From Thiomargarita sp. (GTDB lineage Bacteria; Pseudomonadota; Gammaproteobacteria; Beggiatoales; Beggiatoaceae), in NCBI GenBank assembly GCA_020720115.1, contig DYPD01000028.1, positions 1-39,331 on the forward strand: a stretch of 39,331 nucleotides of DNA, read 5' to 3'. Position numbers and translations under genes: made by a program. The notes under the pieces are model-generated. The model saw only the letters and a program-made list of their open reading frames with translations. It made no database searches and was not told where the DNA came from. This document shows positions 31,408 to 39,331 of the stretch, one piece after another. Position 1 is the stretch's first letter, and the number at the start of each line of letters is the position of its first letter.

Positions 31408-32031
31408 TTACATGGGCAAACCATCAAAAAAATCAACCACCCCTGTTTCAAGCGCGTATTCCGCACCGACAATCAACAAATTATCGTTTTGAATCAGATT
31501 TTCCAACACCTCAGAACCGTGTCGTAAATGATCCGCAGACACACGCACATTCGCACGCCCCGCCAGGCGGCTCAGATTTTCCAAATCCCGCTTAAGTTCG
31601 GTTTCTAACAAGCCCGCTACCGACGGACGAATGCGATTGACAATAGACCTTAGATTACGCGACTGATTCTCGGTAGGACGTTGCAACTCCTCCAAAGTTG
31701 CCTGAATCGCGCCACAGCGCGTATGTCCCAACACCACCACCAAGCGCACCTGATAGCGTTCCGTCGCAAATTCCACACTACCGATTTGTGATGGCGCGAC
31801 AATATTCCCCGCCACGCGAATCACAAACAGGCTACCCATACCCTCATCAAAAATAGTTTCCACCGGCACCCGCGAATCCGAGCACCCTAAAATCACCGCA
31901 AAAGGCTTTTGCCCCTCCACCAAATCAACCCGCTGCATTTGACTGATGAGCGAATCCAAACTGCGCACCCCCTCAACAAAACGACGATTCCCCGCCTGCA
32001 AACGTTGCAAAGCTTCTTGTGCTGACAGCAT
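31408..32031 (-). CDS. Beta-class carbonic anhydrase
   Basis: A 207-residue enzyme interconverting CO2 and bicarbonate. The zinc ligands and dyad are in Cys-Ser-Asp-Ser-Arg-Val-Pro and His-Thr-Arg-Cys-Gly-Ala; also Phe-Val-Ile-Arg-Val-Ala-Gly-Asn. No signal peptide, so cytoplasmic. It lies 15 bases after bamE in the same direction. It may supply bicarbonate for carboxylases or CO2 fixation (inference). Confidence 0.94.
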   Translation of the reverse strand: MLSAQEALQRLQAGNRRFVEGVRSLDSLISQMQRVDLVEGQKPFAVILGCSDSRVPVETIFDEGMGSLFVIRVAGNIVAPSQIGSVEFATERYQVRLVVVLGHTRCGAIQATLEELQRPTENQSRNLRSIVNRIRPSVAGLLETELKRDLENLSRLAGRANVRVSADHLRHGSEVLENLIQNDNLLIVGAEYALETGVVDFFDGLPM

Positions 32032-32046
32032 AAAAGCCTCTCGTTC

Positions 32047-32424
32047 TTACAACAAAGGTTCTTCAGAACGGGCAGGCGCGGGCGAAGGACTGGCTGGATG
32101 TTGCAAATCCACCTGCATATCACCACTGACAGACGCTAACGCATCCGCCTCAAATGCCAGAATAACGTGGCGCGTTTCCAGCTTACCGTAGCCCGGTTTC
32201 AAGCTGTAATAATAATCCCAACGTTGTTGACTAAAAACATCCTGCAACAAGGGCGTTCCCATAATCAAACGCACCTGCTGCTTAGTCATGCCTGGGCGCA
32301 ACTGATTCAACATGTCTTGCGTAATGATATTGCCCTGCTGCACATCAATGCGATACGCACAAGCACCCAAATAAAGCACCATCCCAACAGCAGCGCCTAA
32401 GCGCCAAACAAAAGTTTTTTTCAC
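32047..32424 (-). CDS. bamE: Outer membrane protein assembly factor BamE
   Basis: A 125-residue lipoprotein of the BamE/SmpA/OmlA family, a BAM-complex subunit. Lipobox Leu-Gly-Ala-Cys, then Tyr-Arg-Ile-Asp-Val-Gln-Gln-Gly-Asn, Leu-Arg-Pro-Gly-Met-Thr-Lys-Gln-Gln-Val-Arg, Met-Gly-Thr-Pro-Leu-Leu and Arg-Trp-Asp-Tyr-Tyr-Tyr are the family core. GTG 32424 with AAGGA upstream fits best; a TTG at 32439 would add five residues. The C terminus is Pro/Ser-rich. Confidence 0.93.
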   Translation of the reverse strand: MKKTFVWRLGAAVGMVLYLGACAYRIDVQQGNIITQDMLNQLRPGMTKQQVRLIMGTPLLQDVFSQQRWDYYYSLKPGYGKLETRHVILAFEADALASVSGDMQVDLQHPASPSPAPARSEEPLL

Positions 32425-32497
32425 GAGGGTATCCTTCAAAATTTACCGAGTTTAACTTTGCCATTATAAATATAAATTCAATAAAATGAGCGACTGG

Positions 32498-32938
32498 TTA
32501 AGGATAAAATGTTTTATCGAGTAGTTGTTCTATAGCATAAGGACAATTACCAGGAAAAACAGAAACAGCCAAACCAGTTTCATCCGCCGCCATTTCCACT
32601 GCATCGAGATAGGCTTCATCCATACCTTCAGCATATAAACAAGGTTTTAGACTGGGGCTGTCTTGCAACAGTTTAACAATTTGCCGACGTTGTTCACGGA
32701 GCGTACATTGCCAACTGGCAGAACGCCGCTGCGGTTGAAATTGCCATTTCAATAGATGTGCAAGCAAAACCGTTAAACGACTCATGAGTTCACGCCTATC
32801 TCGTTTTCCCATGCTTTCCAATTCTTCAGCAATATGTATACAATCAATTTCAGTAAGTTTACCTTCACGCAACAGTTGCGCATTATGCTGCGTCCACTGA
32901 AAAAAATCTTGTTCATAATCATGTGCTAATCTATTCAT
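32498..32938 (-). CDS. DUF29 family protein
   Basis: A 146-residue protein of the DUF29 family: Asp-Tyr-Glu-Gln-Asp-Phe-Phe-Gln-Trp-Thr near the N terminus, Ile-Ala-Glu-Glu-Leu-Glu-Ser-Met-Gly-Lys, His-Leu-Leu-Lys-Trp-Gln-Phe-Gln-Pro and Ser-Trp. The family is abundant in cyanobacteria and filamentous sulfur bacteria and has no assigned function. Start ATG 32938 gives the standard N terminus. It sits beside the restriction-modification genes. Confidence 0.88.
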   Translation of the reverse strand: MNRLAHDYEQDFFQWTQHNAQLLREGKLTEIDCIHIAEELESMGKRDRRELMSRLTVLLAHLLKWQFQPQRRSASWQCTLREQRRQIVKLLQDSPSLKPCLYAEGMDEAYLDAVEMAADETGLAVSVFPGNCPYAIEQLLDKTFYP

Positions 32939-32970
32939 TTTTACCCAGACCAGATATGTTACAACCAATA

Positions 32971-33705
32971 TTAGCCGCCATTTTTATTAAAGTGACTGCG
33001 AAGTACATTTTTGACATATTCAGGTAGTGTTTCTTTGATTTTATTTGCTGCTTTTAATAAGGTATCGTAATCGGCAACTTCTTCACTTGACCACAACAAA
33101 TCCAGCCTACGAATATTATGCATGGCAACGTGATTGTAGGATTCTGGATACGCCCAATAACAGGTTTTACAAATAGCAACATCCTTGTTTTTCCAGTTTA
33201 AACAATTTTCGCAACTACAAGATTTAGCTCTATTAGCTGAAGCGCACAACAACATATACTCATTTACATCACTAGACAACTCACTATTATCACCCGAAAT
33301 TTCAAATGGGACTCGATGATCTATTTGCAACTCACGAACTGGAAAGGATTCAAGATAGATATTGCAACGAATGCCATATTTTTCTATCAGCATAGCTTTG
33401 AGGTTTGCTGAATAAGCGGTTCGCCCAGATAGCTGAGTGGCTCTAATATCAGCAGGGTCGCCAAACCTATAGGCAGCTATTTTTCTACCGTCAGAACCCG
33501 TAACCCGAAACATTTTTATTGGAATTCCGTGCTCTTTAACATCCCTAATCGCTCGTGGTGGATGATTATAGCCATAGAGGTTTTTTAGTTCTTCTGTAGT
33601 AATTTGTCCATGCTGAAGAATATGGTCTATCACTGTTTTTGGGCGTTTTGCTGTTATGCTTTGCAGCAGTTCAACAAAGTTTGCTGGATAATCTTTCGCA
33701 CTCAT
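32971..33705 (-). CDS. HNH-type restriction endonuclease
   Basis: A 244-residue putative restriction enzyme. An N-terminal helix-turn-helix-like part (Ile-Thr-Thr-Glu-Glu-Leu; Arg-Ala-Ile-Arg-Asp-Val) precedes an HNH-like nuclease core. The core has Gln-Ile-Asp-His-Arg-Val-Pro (about 134), followed by Leu-Leu-Cys-Ala-Ser-Ala-Asn-Arg-Ala-Lys and Cys-Glu-Asn-Cys/Cys-Lys-Thr-Cys pairs likely holding structural zinc. It overlaps the methyltransferase stop by four bases (ATGA), the classic arrangement of a type II system. The recognition sequence cannot be read from the protein. The DNA is visibly AT-richer than the flanking housekeeping genes, suggesting transfer. Confidence 0.8.
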   Translation of the reverse strand: MSAKDYPANFVELLQSITAKRPKTVIDHILQHGQITTEELKNLYGYNHPPRAIRDVKEHGIPIKMFRVTGSDGRKIAAYRFGDPADIRATQLSGRTAYSANLKAMLIEKYGIRCNIYLESFPVRELQIDHRVPFEISGDNSELSSDVNEYMLLCASANRAKSCSCENCLNWKNKDVAICKTCYWAYPESYNHVAMHNIRRLDLLWSSEEVADYDTLLKAANKIKETLPEYVKNVLRSHFNKNGG

Positions 33706-34631
33706 ATAAGTGCCAATTCTTGTTGTTTTCTCGTTGCTGTATAAATTTCATTTGATTTTTCAGCAACCAAGCGTTCCACCAGTGCTGGTGAAAGATACAA
33801 AGATTCAATAGTTTCATCATTGCCACCTAATAATGTTGCCTGACTTGATCTCCCTGCGTGTATATATAAATGTTTCAAGCACAGAAACTCAGGTAGCAAT
33901 TTGCCATGCGTTTTATTTCCAGTAATACCATCATAACTAATGAGATACGAAATACCCTTATCATTCATTACAGAGAGTGCTTCTACAAAGGCTTCATAAG
34001 TCAACCCATTCATGTAACGGTGATCTCTGGTAAATGATGTACCTTGGTAGGGAGGATCCATATAGACTAAATCACGCTTGCCGGCTTTGTTTATAATTTC
34101 TCTAAAATCAGCAGATTGGATAGAGGTTTTGTGTGCTAATAATCGAGAAACACTGATGATATTTTTTTTCATTGTAGCGGGCTGCATTCCTGAACGCCGA
34201 TTATCTGCACTTTGATTAAATGTACCTTCTGCACTATATCTAACTGCGCCTTTTACAATGCGTGCCAATAGATACAATAAATGATGAGGTTGATGTGACT
34301 GATTAAATTCCTCTCTTATTTTGAAAAAATAGGCTTTTTTATCTAGCTGTTGTTCTAACCATAAAGCTTCATAGCGTTCAACTAATTGCTCTGGTTGCTT
34401 AAGTATCTCAAACCATAAATCCATCAGTGGTTTATTGAGATCATTGAGTAGCACGCTCTGGCTTAATTCATAAGTACAAGCGGCTATAGAGATTGCCGCA
34501 GCGCCGCAAAATGGCTCAATGAGGCAGTCCACATCAGAAGGGAAATGTGGGAGTATGTATTTTGCAATATTCCTTTTACTCCCCTGATAGGGAAATGGGT
34601 GAGGAATTGATAGCGTCATGCACTGATTCAT
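33702..34631 (-). CDS. D12-class N6-adenine DNA methyltransferase
   Basis: A 309-residue modification enzyme of the Dam/DpnM (D12, alpha) class. The AdoMet motif is Pro-Phe-Pro-Tyr-Gln-Gly-Ser-Lys-Arg (about 11-19), then Phe-Cys-Gly-Ala-Ala-Ala. The catalytic motif Asp-Pro-Pro-Tyr-Gln-Gly lies at about 195. It protects host DNA from the endonuclease encoded immediately downstream. ATG 34619 is an alternative start. No controller gene is seen. Confidence 0.9.
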   Translation of the reverse strand: MNQCMTLSIPHPFPYQGSKRNIAKYILPHFPSDVDCLIEPFCGAAAISIAACTYELSQSVLLNDLNKPLMDLWFEILKQPEQLVERYEALWLEQQLDKKAYFFKIREEFNQSHQPHHLLYLLARIVKGAVRYSAEGTFNQSADNRRSGMQPATMKKNIISVSRLLAHKTSIQSADFREIINKAGKRDLVYMDPPYQGTSFTRDHRYMNGLTYEAFVEALSVMNDKGISYLISYDGITGNKTHGKLLPEFLCLKHLYIHAGRSSQATLLGGNDETIESLYLSPALVERLVAEKSNEIYTATRKQQELALI

Positions 34632-34666
34632 AGTGGGCTTAGTAAAGGTGGTAATGCATCATAGCA

Positions 34667-35278
34667 TTAATCAGATGTGGCAAAAAAGCGATAATGTCCG
34701 GTGATTTCACGGGCAAATAGGGCGTCTTCTAGCACCGTACCCTCGCCGACATTGTGTATGACCAGCAGGCGTCCGTCGCTTTGATGGTTGGAAAGGATGC
34801 CGATGTGTCCCAGGTTTTCGAGGCGCCAGGTGACTATGTCGCCGGGTTGGTAGTCTTGGGCATTGTAGGTGACCGGCAGGCTTTTGCCTTGGCGCTCAAA
34901 ATACAGGCGCAAATTTGGCACACGACGGTGGTCTATGTTGGGGTCGGGGCGGCGTGAACCCCAGTTGCGCGGATATTGGGAAAAAGCGCGGCGCATGTCT
35001 TCATGCACTTTGACTTGCAAATCTACGCCGGCATAGCGCATTGCTCGTATTATCACGTCAGTGCAGACGCCGCGCTCTAGGGGGACGTCGCCGCCAGGAT
35101 AGTGAAGTTTGGCGTAGCTGGGATCGTATACCAGGGTTTTGCCAATTTGGGCAAACGCGCCTTTTACCAAGGCGGAGGTGCGAGAATTAGGGATATCAAC
35201 GACTTGAATGCCGTTGTTGTGGCAGGCGCTTAGCAGTAGGCTGCTGAGAAGCAGCCACTGCCTGTACCGCTTAGGCAT
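34667..35278 (-). CDS. DUF1287 family lipoprotein (YijF-like)
   Basis: A 203-residue protein with a lipobox-like Leu-Leu-Ser-Ala-Cys and a DUF1287 domain. It contains Tyr-Pro-Gly-Gly-Asp-Val-Pro, Gly-Val-Cys-Thr-Asp-Val-Ile (Cys-Thr-Asp signature), Asp-Pro-Asn-Ile-Asp-His-Arg-Arg-Val-Pro-Asn-Leu and Gly-Asp-Ile-Val-Thr-Trp, then Gly-His-Ile-Gly. The Cys/His arrangement resembles NlpC/P60-like enzymes, so an envelope hydrolase or amidase role is possible. Its ATG lies inside the end of hisI (8-base overlap). Confidence 0.85.
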   Translation of the reverse strand: MPKRYRQWLLLSSLLLSACHNNGIQVVDIPNSRTSALVKGAFAQIGKTLVYDPSYAKLHYPGGDVPLERGVCTDVIIRAMRYAGVDLQVKVHEDMRRAFSQYPRNWGSRRPDPNIDHRRVPNLRLYFERQGKSLPVTYNAQDYQPGDIVTWRLENLGHIGILSNHQSDGRLLVIHNVGEGTVLEDALFAREITGHYRFFATSD

Positions 35279-35696
35279 AGAGGAGTTCTGGATCGATCAG
35301 GGGATCGCTGATGACTTCCAACTTGTCGCCGCGCACTGCGTTATAAAAACAGGTGCGTCGTCCGGTATGACAGGCGGGTCCTTGTTGGTTGACTTGCAGC
35401 AAAATGCTGTCGCCGTCGCAATCAAAACGCATTTCTACCAGCAGTTGTATCTGTCCTGACGATTCGCCTTTGCGCCACAGCTTGCCCCGCGAACGTGACC
35501 AGTAACAGACGCGCTTGGTGCGTAGGGTTTCTTCTAGCGCCTCGCGGTTCATCCATGCCATCATCAGCACTTCGCCGGTATCTTTTTGTTGGGCGATGGC
35601 GGGCAATAAGCCGTCTGCATTGAAGGGTAAAGTTTCCAATACGTCCGCCCAAGACAGGCTGCTGCCAACTGGCATTTTTTCGGTTTGTTTAAGCAT
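35271..35696 (-). CDS. hisI: Phosphoribosyl-AMP cyclohydrolase
   Basis: A 141-residue enzyme opening the adenine ring of phosphoribosyl-AMP in histidine synthesis. Markers are Met-Met-Ala-Trp-Met-Asn, Tyr-Trp-Ser-Arg-Ser-Arg-Gly-Lys-Leu-Trp-Arg-Lys-Gly-Glu-Ser-Ser-Gly, Asp-Cys-Asp-Gly-Asp and Ala-Cys-His-Thr-Gly with Thr-Cys-Phe-Tyr. It is the stand-alone HisI form, without the HisE domain, and no other his genes are nearby. ATG 35696 is preferred over a TTG at 35702. Confidence 0.95.
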   Translation of the reverse strand: MLKQTEKMPVGSSLSWADVLETLPFNADGLLPAIAQQKDTGEVLMMAWMNREALEETLRTKRVCYWSRSRGKLWRKGESSGQIQLLVEMRFDCDGDSILLQVNQQGPACHTGRRTCFYNAVRGDKLEVISDPLIDPELLYA

Positions 35697-35729
35697 AATC
35701 AATCTCTTAATCTTGAATAAGTAAAAGGC

Positions 35730-37211
35730 TTAGCGGTGCTGCTGCATACAGCATTTTTTGTATTTTTTGCCACTACCGCAGGGACAAGGGTCGTTACGCC
35801 CGATTTTTTCATTTTCCAGCGGTATGGCGTGCTTGCGAAATGGCGGTAAGTCTTTGTTTTGTGCGGCTTGTAGCGCCATTTGCCGCAGTTGCGTAATGCC
35901 TTGGGCAAATTCCCATTGCGCCGCTGCGTACTGCTGTTCTGTATCTGTGTCCAGACAGCGTTTCAGCAAATTGAGCGCACGCACCAAATCCACTTCAACA
36001 CCAATGCCACGCTTGTACGCCAAGCCGAGATAATAGGCTGCGCCCGGATGTCCCTGGGCTTCTGCCAGGCGCAACCAATCCAAAGCTTGTGCCAGGTCTT
36101 TCGCTATCTCCAAGCCATTGGAATAATACTTAAACATCACGATTTGCGCATCGGCATAGCCGCCTTGCGCCGCTTCTCGATACCAGCGTAGTGCCTCTGC
36201 CGGGTTTTTTTCTACGCCTAAGCCGGTTTGATACAGGTGCGCGAGTTTGAATTGCGCCGAAGGATAGCCCGCCAGCGCCGCTTTTTGCGCGTAGTAAAAA
36301 GCCTCATCCACATCAGGCGCAACGCCTAAACCTTCGTAATACATTTGCACCAAGCGATTTAACGCGCCTAGATGCTCTTGCTGTGCCGCTTTCATAAAAT
36401 ATTCAAAGGCTTGTGCATGGTCTTGCGGATGTGGATGCAAGCCGTGCAAACTGCCTTGAAACAAAAAATGCCCTAATTCAAATTGCGCGTCTGCTTGTTG
36501 TAGCTGCGCTGCCGCCGTGATTTTTTCTACGGCTTGAGCAAAATCTTGTGCCACCCCTTGTCCATGCAAATAGCGCATTCCCAGTTGATAAAGCGCCGCC
36601 GGGTGGCGTTGCTGCGCGGCTTTAGCCAACCAATACACGGCATCTTGCCAAGCTTCCTGTTGCAATTCAGCCTCTTGCGCAAGCTCGGCGCGTTGCAAAA
36701 AAATCATCCCCACCGCATAACGCGCCTCGGCATCGCCACGCAAAATGGCGTCGCCATACAGCCTATCGCTTTCGGTGGACAGCGGCGGCACATAATCGGG
36801 CACAGGCGCCGCTGCTGCTGGATAGAGGATTTCGTATAACCACTGGGCGATTTTATGCGTGGTTTGCAGCGCCGCCAGCGCCGCTTCCAATGCCGCTTTG
36901 TGCGAACGAAAGCTGCTGCCCGGATGAGCACCCTTGTTGCCCATAATGCGTAAATAGTTCAGTTTTTCACGGACGTGAAAAGGCAGCAAATGGCGAATCT
37001 GCGGGTTGTTGATCTTATCGTACAACGTCAAACTTTCGCGTTCGCGCTCGTTTTCGTACAACTCGTAATGTGCGTAAAACAACTCAACAAATATCATCGC
37101 ACAAGCACGCAACTTCACCAGGCTATTTTCCGGGTCTTCATGGCAGTAGCGATACGCCAAATCATAATGGCGCAGCAAGCCGGGGGCGAGGGTGTGCAAG
37201 AATTCAAACAC
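35730..37211 (-). CDS. DUF4145-like, SEL1-repeat and SEC-C motif protein
   Basis: A 493-residue three-part protein. The N-terminal part (about 1-130) resembles DUF4145 (Leu-Arg-Ala-Cys-Ala-Met-Ile-Phe-Val-Glu; Met-Gly-Asn-Lys-Gly-Ala-His-Pro-Gly), often found in defence or nucleic-acid proteins. About seven SEL1-like repeats follow (160-430; Leu-Gly-x-x-Tyr-x-x-Gly-x-Gly-Val). A SEC-C zinc motif ends it (Arg-Asn-Asp-Pro-Cys-Pro-Cys-Gly-Ser-Gly-Lys-Lys-Tyr-Lys-Lys-Cys-Cys). Start is GTG 37211 with no strong ribosome site. Likely a scaffold that binds partners; role unknown. Confidence 0.8.
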   Translation of the reverse strand: MFEFLHTLAPGLLRHYDLAYRYCHEDPENSLVKLRACAMIFVELFYAHYELYENERERESLTLYDKINNPQIRHLLPFHVREKLNYLRIMGNKGAHPGSSFRSHKAALEAALAALQTTHKIAQWLYEILYPAAAAPVPDYVPPLSTESDRLYGDAILRGDAEARYAVGMIFLQRAELAQEAELQQEAWQDAVYWLAKAAQQRHPAALYQLGMRYLHGQGVAQDFAQAVEKITAAAQLQQADAQFELGHFLFQGSLHGLHPHPQDHAQAFEYFMKAAQQEHLGALNRLVQMYYEGLGVAPDVDEAFYYAQKAALAGYPSAQFKLAHLYQTGLGVEKNPAEALRWYREAAQGGYADAQIVMFKYYSNGLEIAKDLAQALDWLRLAEAQGHPGAAYYLGLAYKRGIGVEVDLVRALNLLKRCLDTDTEQQYAAAQWEFAQGITQLRQMALQAAQNKDLPPFRKHAIPLENEKIGRNDPCPCGSGKKYKKCCMQQHR

Positions 37212-37610
<399 letters not shown>

Positions 37611-37716
37611 TGTTAAAGCAAGGCGCGAATTATAGGCAGTCACGCCGCAAAAGTCGAATTTTTCTTCTTTAGGCAATTGCCCCGTTTATTGCGCACGGTT
37701 GTGCGCACTTTAGCCT

Positions 37717-39331
37717 TTATTCTTCGCTAACGAGGCGGGGCCAGCGAGGACTGATGTGGCGATAAGCTTTGGGCGATTGGATGGTGACCAGGTAAATGAC
37801 TTGCTGTTCTCGGTCTTCTGCCATCAGTCCTTGCAGATTGGCGCCGGTTTCGAGTTCAAAATAATGGCTTTCGCCTTCGGCGTCTTTTTGTACATAGCCG
37901 CTGGCGGCGATTTTTACCGGACGCGGACGCCAGGCTTCCCAGCGTCCGGCGTGGATGGATTCTAGGCTTGCCCAGCCGCCGAAGGGTAGGCTGCCGGGGT
38001 CTTCCGCTTTGCCTCCCCAGGGTAATTGGCTATGACGCCCAGAGCGCATTTTCACTGGTAATGCGGCTTGATCTGCGTTGAAGTAGACGCGCACTGTGTC
38101 GTCTGCTTCTCGGTAGGAGACGCCGTGACACAGGCTGTCGCCGGGGCGAATGCTGTGGCAAAGCATGTATTTACCTGCTTTGTGTTCTAAATAGCCTTCG
38201 GTGCACAAAACTTCCAGACAGGCTTCGGCGGCTCGCGGGTCTAGGCTGAAGTGCCGCTGTAGGGCTTTGACTTGGGGAGCGCAGCGATTTTGTAGTATGG
38301 CTTCTAAAATGTTGCGGTATTCGGTGTGCAGATCGTCACTGTGCTCGCCACGCGGTGCGGGTTTACCAAAATCTTCGTGGCGCTGGTTAAGTGACTGTTT
38401 TTCTTGTAAATGCTGCAAGCCTGTAGCAGTTTGTTGCAACCTCGCTTGCGGCATGGCGTGGCGTTGCAAGGGGGCGCTGTGCGCTTGTATCAGCGGTTGA
38501 GCCGCCGCTTGGTAAGGGGTGTCCGGCGGCGCAGCCTGGGGCTGCATAGCAAACGCCGGCGCATTCGGAGCAGATAAAAGATCAAAGCCTAAGACGTGCT
38601 GCAAGCGTGCGCGTTGTTCTGCCAATTGTCCTGACATTTGTTCTATTTCATCTAAGGTAAAACTGCGTTTTTTGCCTAACATGCTAGAAATAAGAATAGA
38701 TAAAGTGCCTAAGATTTCTGCTGCCGCGCTAGAAACAAACATGAAAACCACTTTCATCTCGTCAGGTGCGGCGCGCAATAATCTACCTAAATCTACAAAC
38801 ATGGGGTGTATTGGAGAGCCTCCTATTGCAACTTGTCTAGCATCTAAAGCCGCTAAGTTGGCTAATACGGATTCATGGTAAGCAACAGCGGAAACATAGC
38901 TTTGATATTTATCTAGGGTTTCTTGCCAAGGCGCTGCTTGGATTTGAATGGCTCTTAAACGATCACACCATTGTGCGGCAAGGGTTTTGTAAGGTTGTCC
39001 TTTAGCGTTGGTTTTCGGGCTGCGATCTGGATTGGCATAAGCTGACATGCCAATCAGCACTGAGTCTTTTTCGGCTTCAATCGCCTGTAGTTTTTCTTTT
39101 GCAGTATCGGCGATGCCAGCATCAGCATAACGACTCAGTTCTTCTACTTTTCTTGCGGCATTTTTTACTGCTGTACTGGCGCTTTTGTATTGTGTGCTCT
39201 GCGCTATAGCAACGGATTCTAGCTTATGTTGAACACTGGACATAAAACCAAAAAAAGCGGTGAAACTTAACAGGGTTAATATAGTAAGATTCCCAAAAAA
39301 ATGTTTATAATTATCATATATTTTTTCATTT
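37717..39331 (-). CDS. Membrane-anchored protein with winged-helix and SRAP-like C terminus (partial)
   Basis: The reading frame stays open past ATG 39243 to the window edge. The upstream codons encode a good transmembrane helix (Asn-Leu-Thr-Ile-Leu-Thr-Leu-Leu-Ser-Phe-Thr-Ala-Phe-Phe-Gly-Phe), so the true start is probably outside. Numbered from 39243: a charged helical region (1-130), a hydrophobic pair at about 170-195, a Gln/Ala/Pro-rich linker, a winged-helix-like part at about 315-360 (Ala-Leu-Gln-Arg-His-Phe-Ser-Leu; Leu-Cys-Thr-Glu-Gly-Tyr-Leu), and a C-terminal domain. The latter aligns by eye with SRAP/YedK (Pro-Val-Lys-Ile-Ala-Ala-Ser-Gly-Tyr; Tyr-Leu-Val-Thr-Ile; His-Ile-Ser-Pro-Arg-Trp-Pro) but lacks the N-terminal catalytic Cys. 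Tentative. Confidence 0.6.
   Translation of the reverse strand, partial: NEKIYDNYKHFFGNLTILTLLSFTAFFGFMSSVQHKLESVAIAQSTQYKSASTAVKNAARKVEELSRYADAGIADTAKEKLQAIEAEKDSVLIGMSAYANPDRSPKTNAKGQPYKTLAAQWCDRLRAIQIQAAPWQETLDKYQSYVSAVAYHESVLANLAALDARQVAIGGSPIHPMFVDLGRLLRAAPDEMKVVFMFVSSAAAEILGTLSILISSMLGKKRSFTLDEIEQMSGQLAEQRARLQHVLGFDLLSAPNAPAFAMQPQAAPPDTPYQAAAQPLIQAHSAPLQRHAMPQARLQQTATGLQHLQEKQSLNQRHEDFGKPAPRGEHSDDLHTEYRNILEAILQNRCAPQVKALQRHFSLDPRAAEACLEVLCTEGYLEHKAGKYMLCHSIRPGDSLCHGVSYREADDTVRVYFNADQAALPVKMRSGRHSQLPWGGKAEDPGSLPFGGWASLESIHAGRWEAWRPRPVKIAASGYVQKDAEGESHYFELETGANLQGLMAEDREQQVIYLVTIQSPKAYRHISPRWPRLVSEE

Overview
The window looks like a chromosomal segment of a gammaproteobacterium. The evidence is the gene set yceD-rpmF-plsX-fabH-fabD-fabG-acpP-fabF, lptM-lysA divergent from cyaY, bamD, bamE, ybeD, rhlB and hisI, plus a tRNA-Pro(GGG) close to E. 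coli proL. A TPR-CHAT protein, a DUF29 protein, a periplasmic double rhodanese beside a SulP anion transporter, a beta-carbonic anhydrase and a multihaem cytochrome c/b fusion would suit a sulfur-oxidising relative of Beggiatoa/Thiothrix. That placement is inference; no rRNA or marker phylogeny is available here.

Layout. 1-2590: a decayed TPR-CHAT (caspase-like) gene carrying copies of a small transposable element at both ends. 2629-5524 (+): a small membrane TPR protein, ybeD and rhlB. 5600-8212 (-): two unknown genes, an FmdB zinc ribbon and a Bax-inhibitor-1 family protein. 8324-10051 (-): an orphan two-partner-secretion outer-membrane transporter. 10221-13198 (-): a zinc-ribbon protein overlapping bamD, then lysA and lptM, with cyaY divergent. 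13812-23115 (-): one long fatty-acid/phospholipid cluster, yceD-rpmF-plsX-fabH-fabD-fabG-acpP-fabF, continuing directly into dauA (SulP-STAS) and a double-rhodanese sulfurtransferase. 23396-25381 (+): a nine-haem cytochrome c fused to a cytochrome b561-type membrane domain. 25456-28851 (-): a 33-residue membrane protein, a HAD hydrolase, a GlsB/YeaQ protein, a peptide-type solute-binding lipoprotein and a membrane HExxH protease. 28879-32424 (-): a small acidic protein, a response-regulator/PurD fusion, carbonic anhydrase and bamE. 32498-34631 (-): a DUF29 protein and a two-gene restriction-modification system. 34667-37610 (-): a DUF1287 lipoprotein, hisI, a SEL1/SEC-C protein and tRNA-Pro. 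37717-39331 (-): a membrane-anchored protein running off the right edge.

The most striking observations are these. (1) A 93-bp MITE-like element, with TA target duplications of the IS630/Tc1-mariner type, occurs four times almost unchanged. One copy splits fabD two codons after its catalytic histidine; deleting the element plus one TA (91 nt) on paper restores an uninterrupted 316-residue FabD. Another sits exactly in the stop codon of the CHAT gene. (2) An intact OmpR-type response regulator is fused in frame to a complete GAR synthetase (PurD). (3) dauA, whose E. coli STAS domain is known to bind acyl carrier protein, lies in the fab cluster just after acpP-fabF. (4) Several genes too short for routine ORF calling are present: lptM, rpmF and a 33-residue membrane protein.
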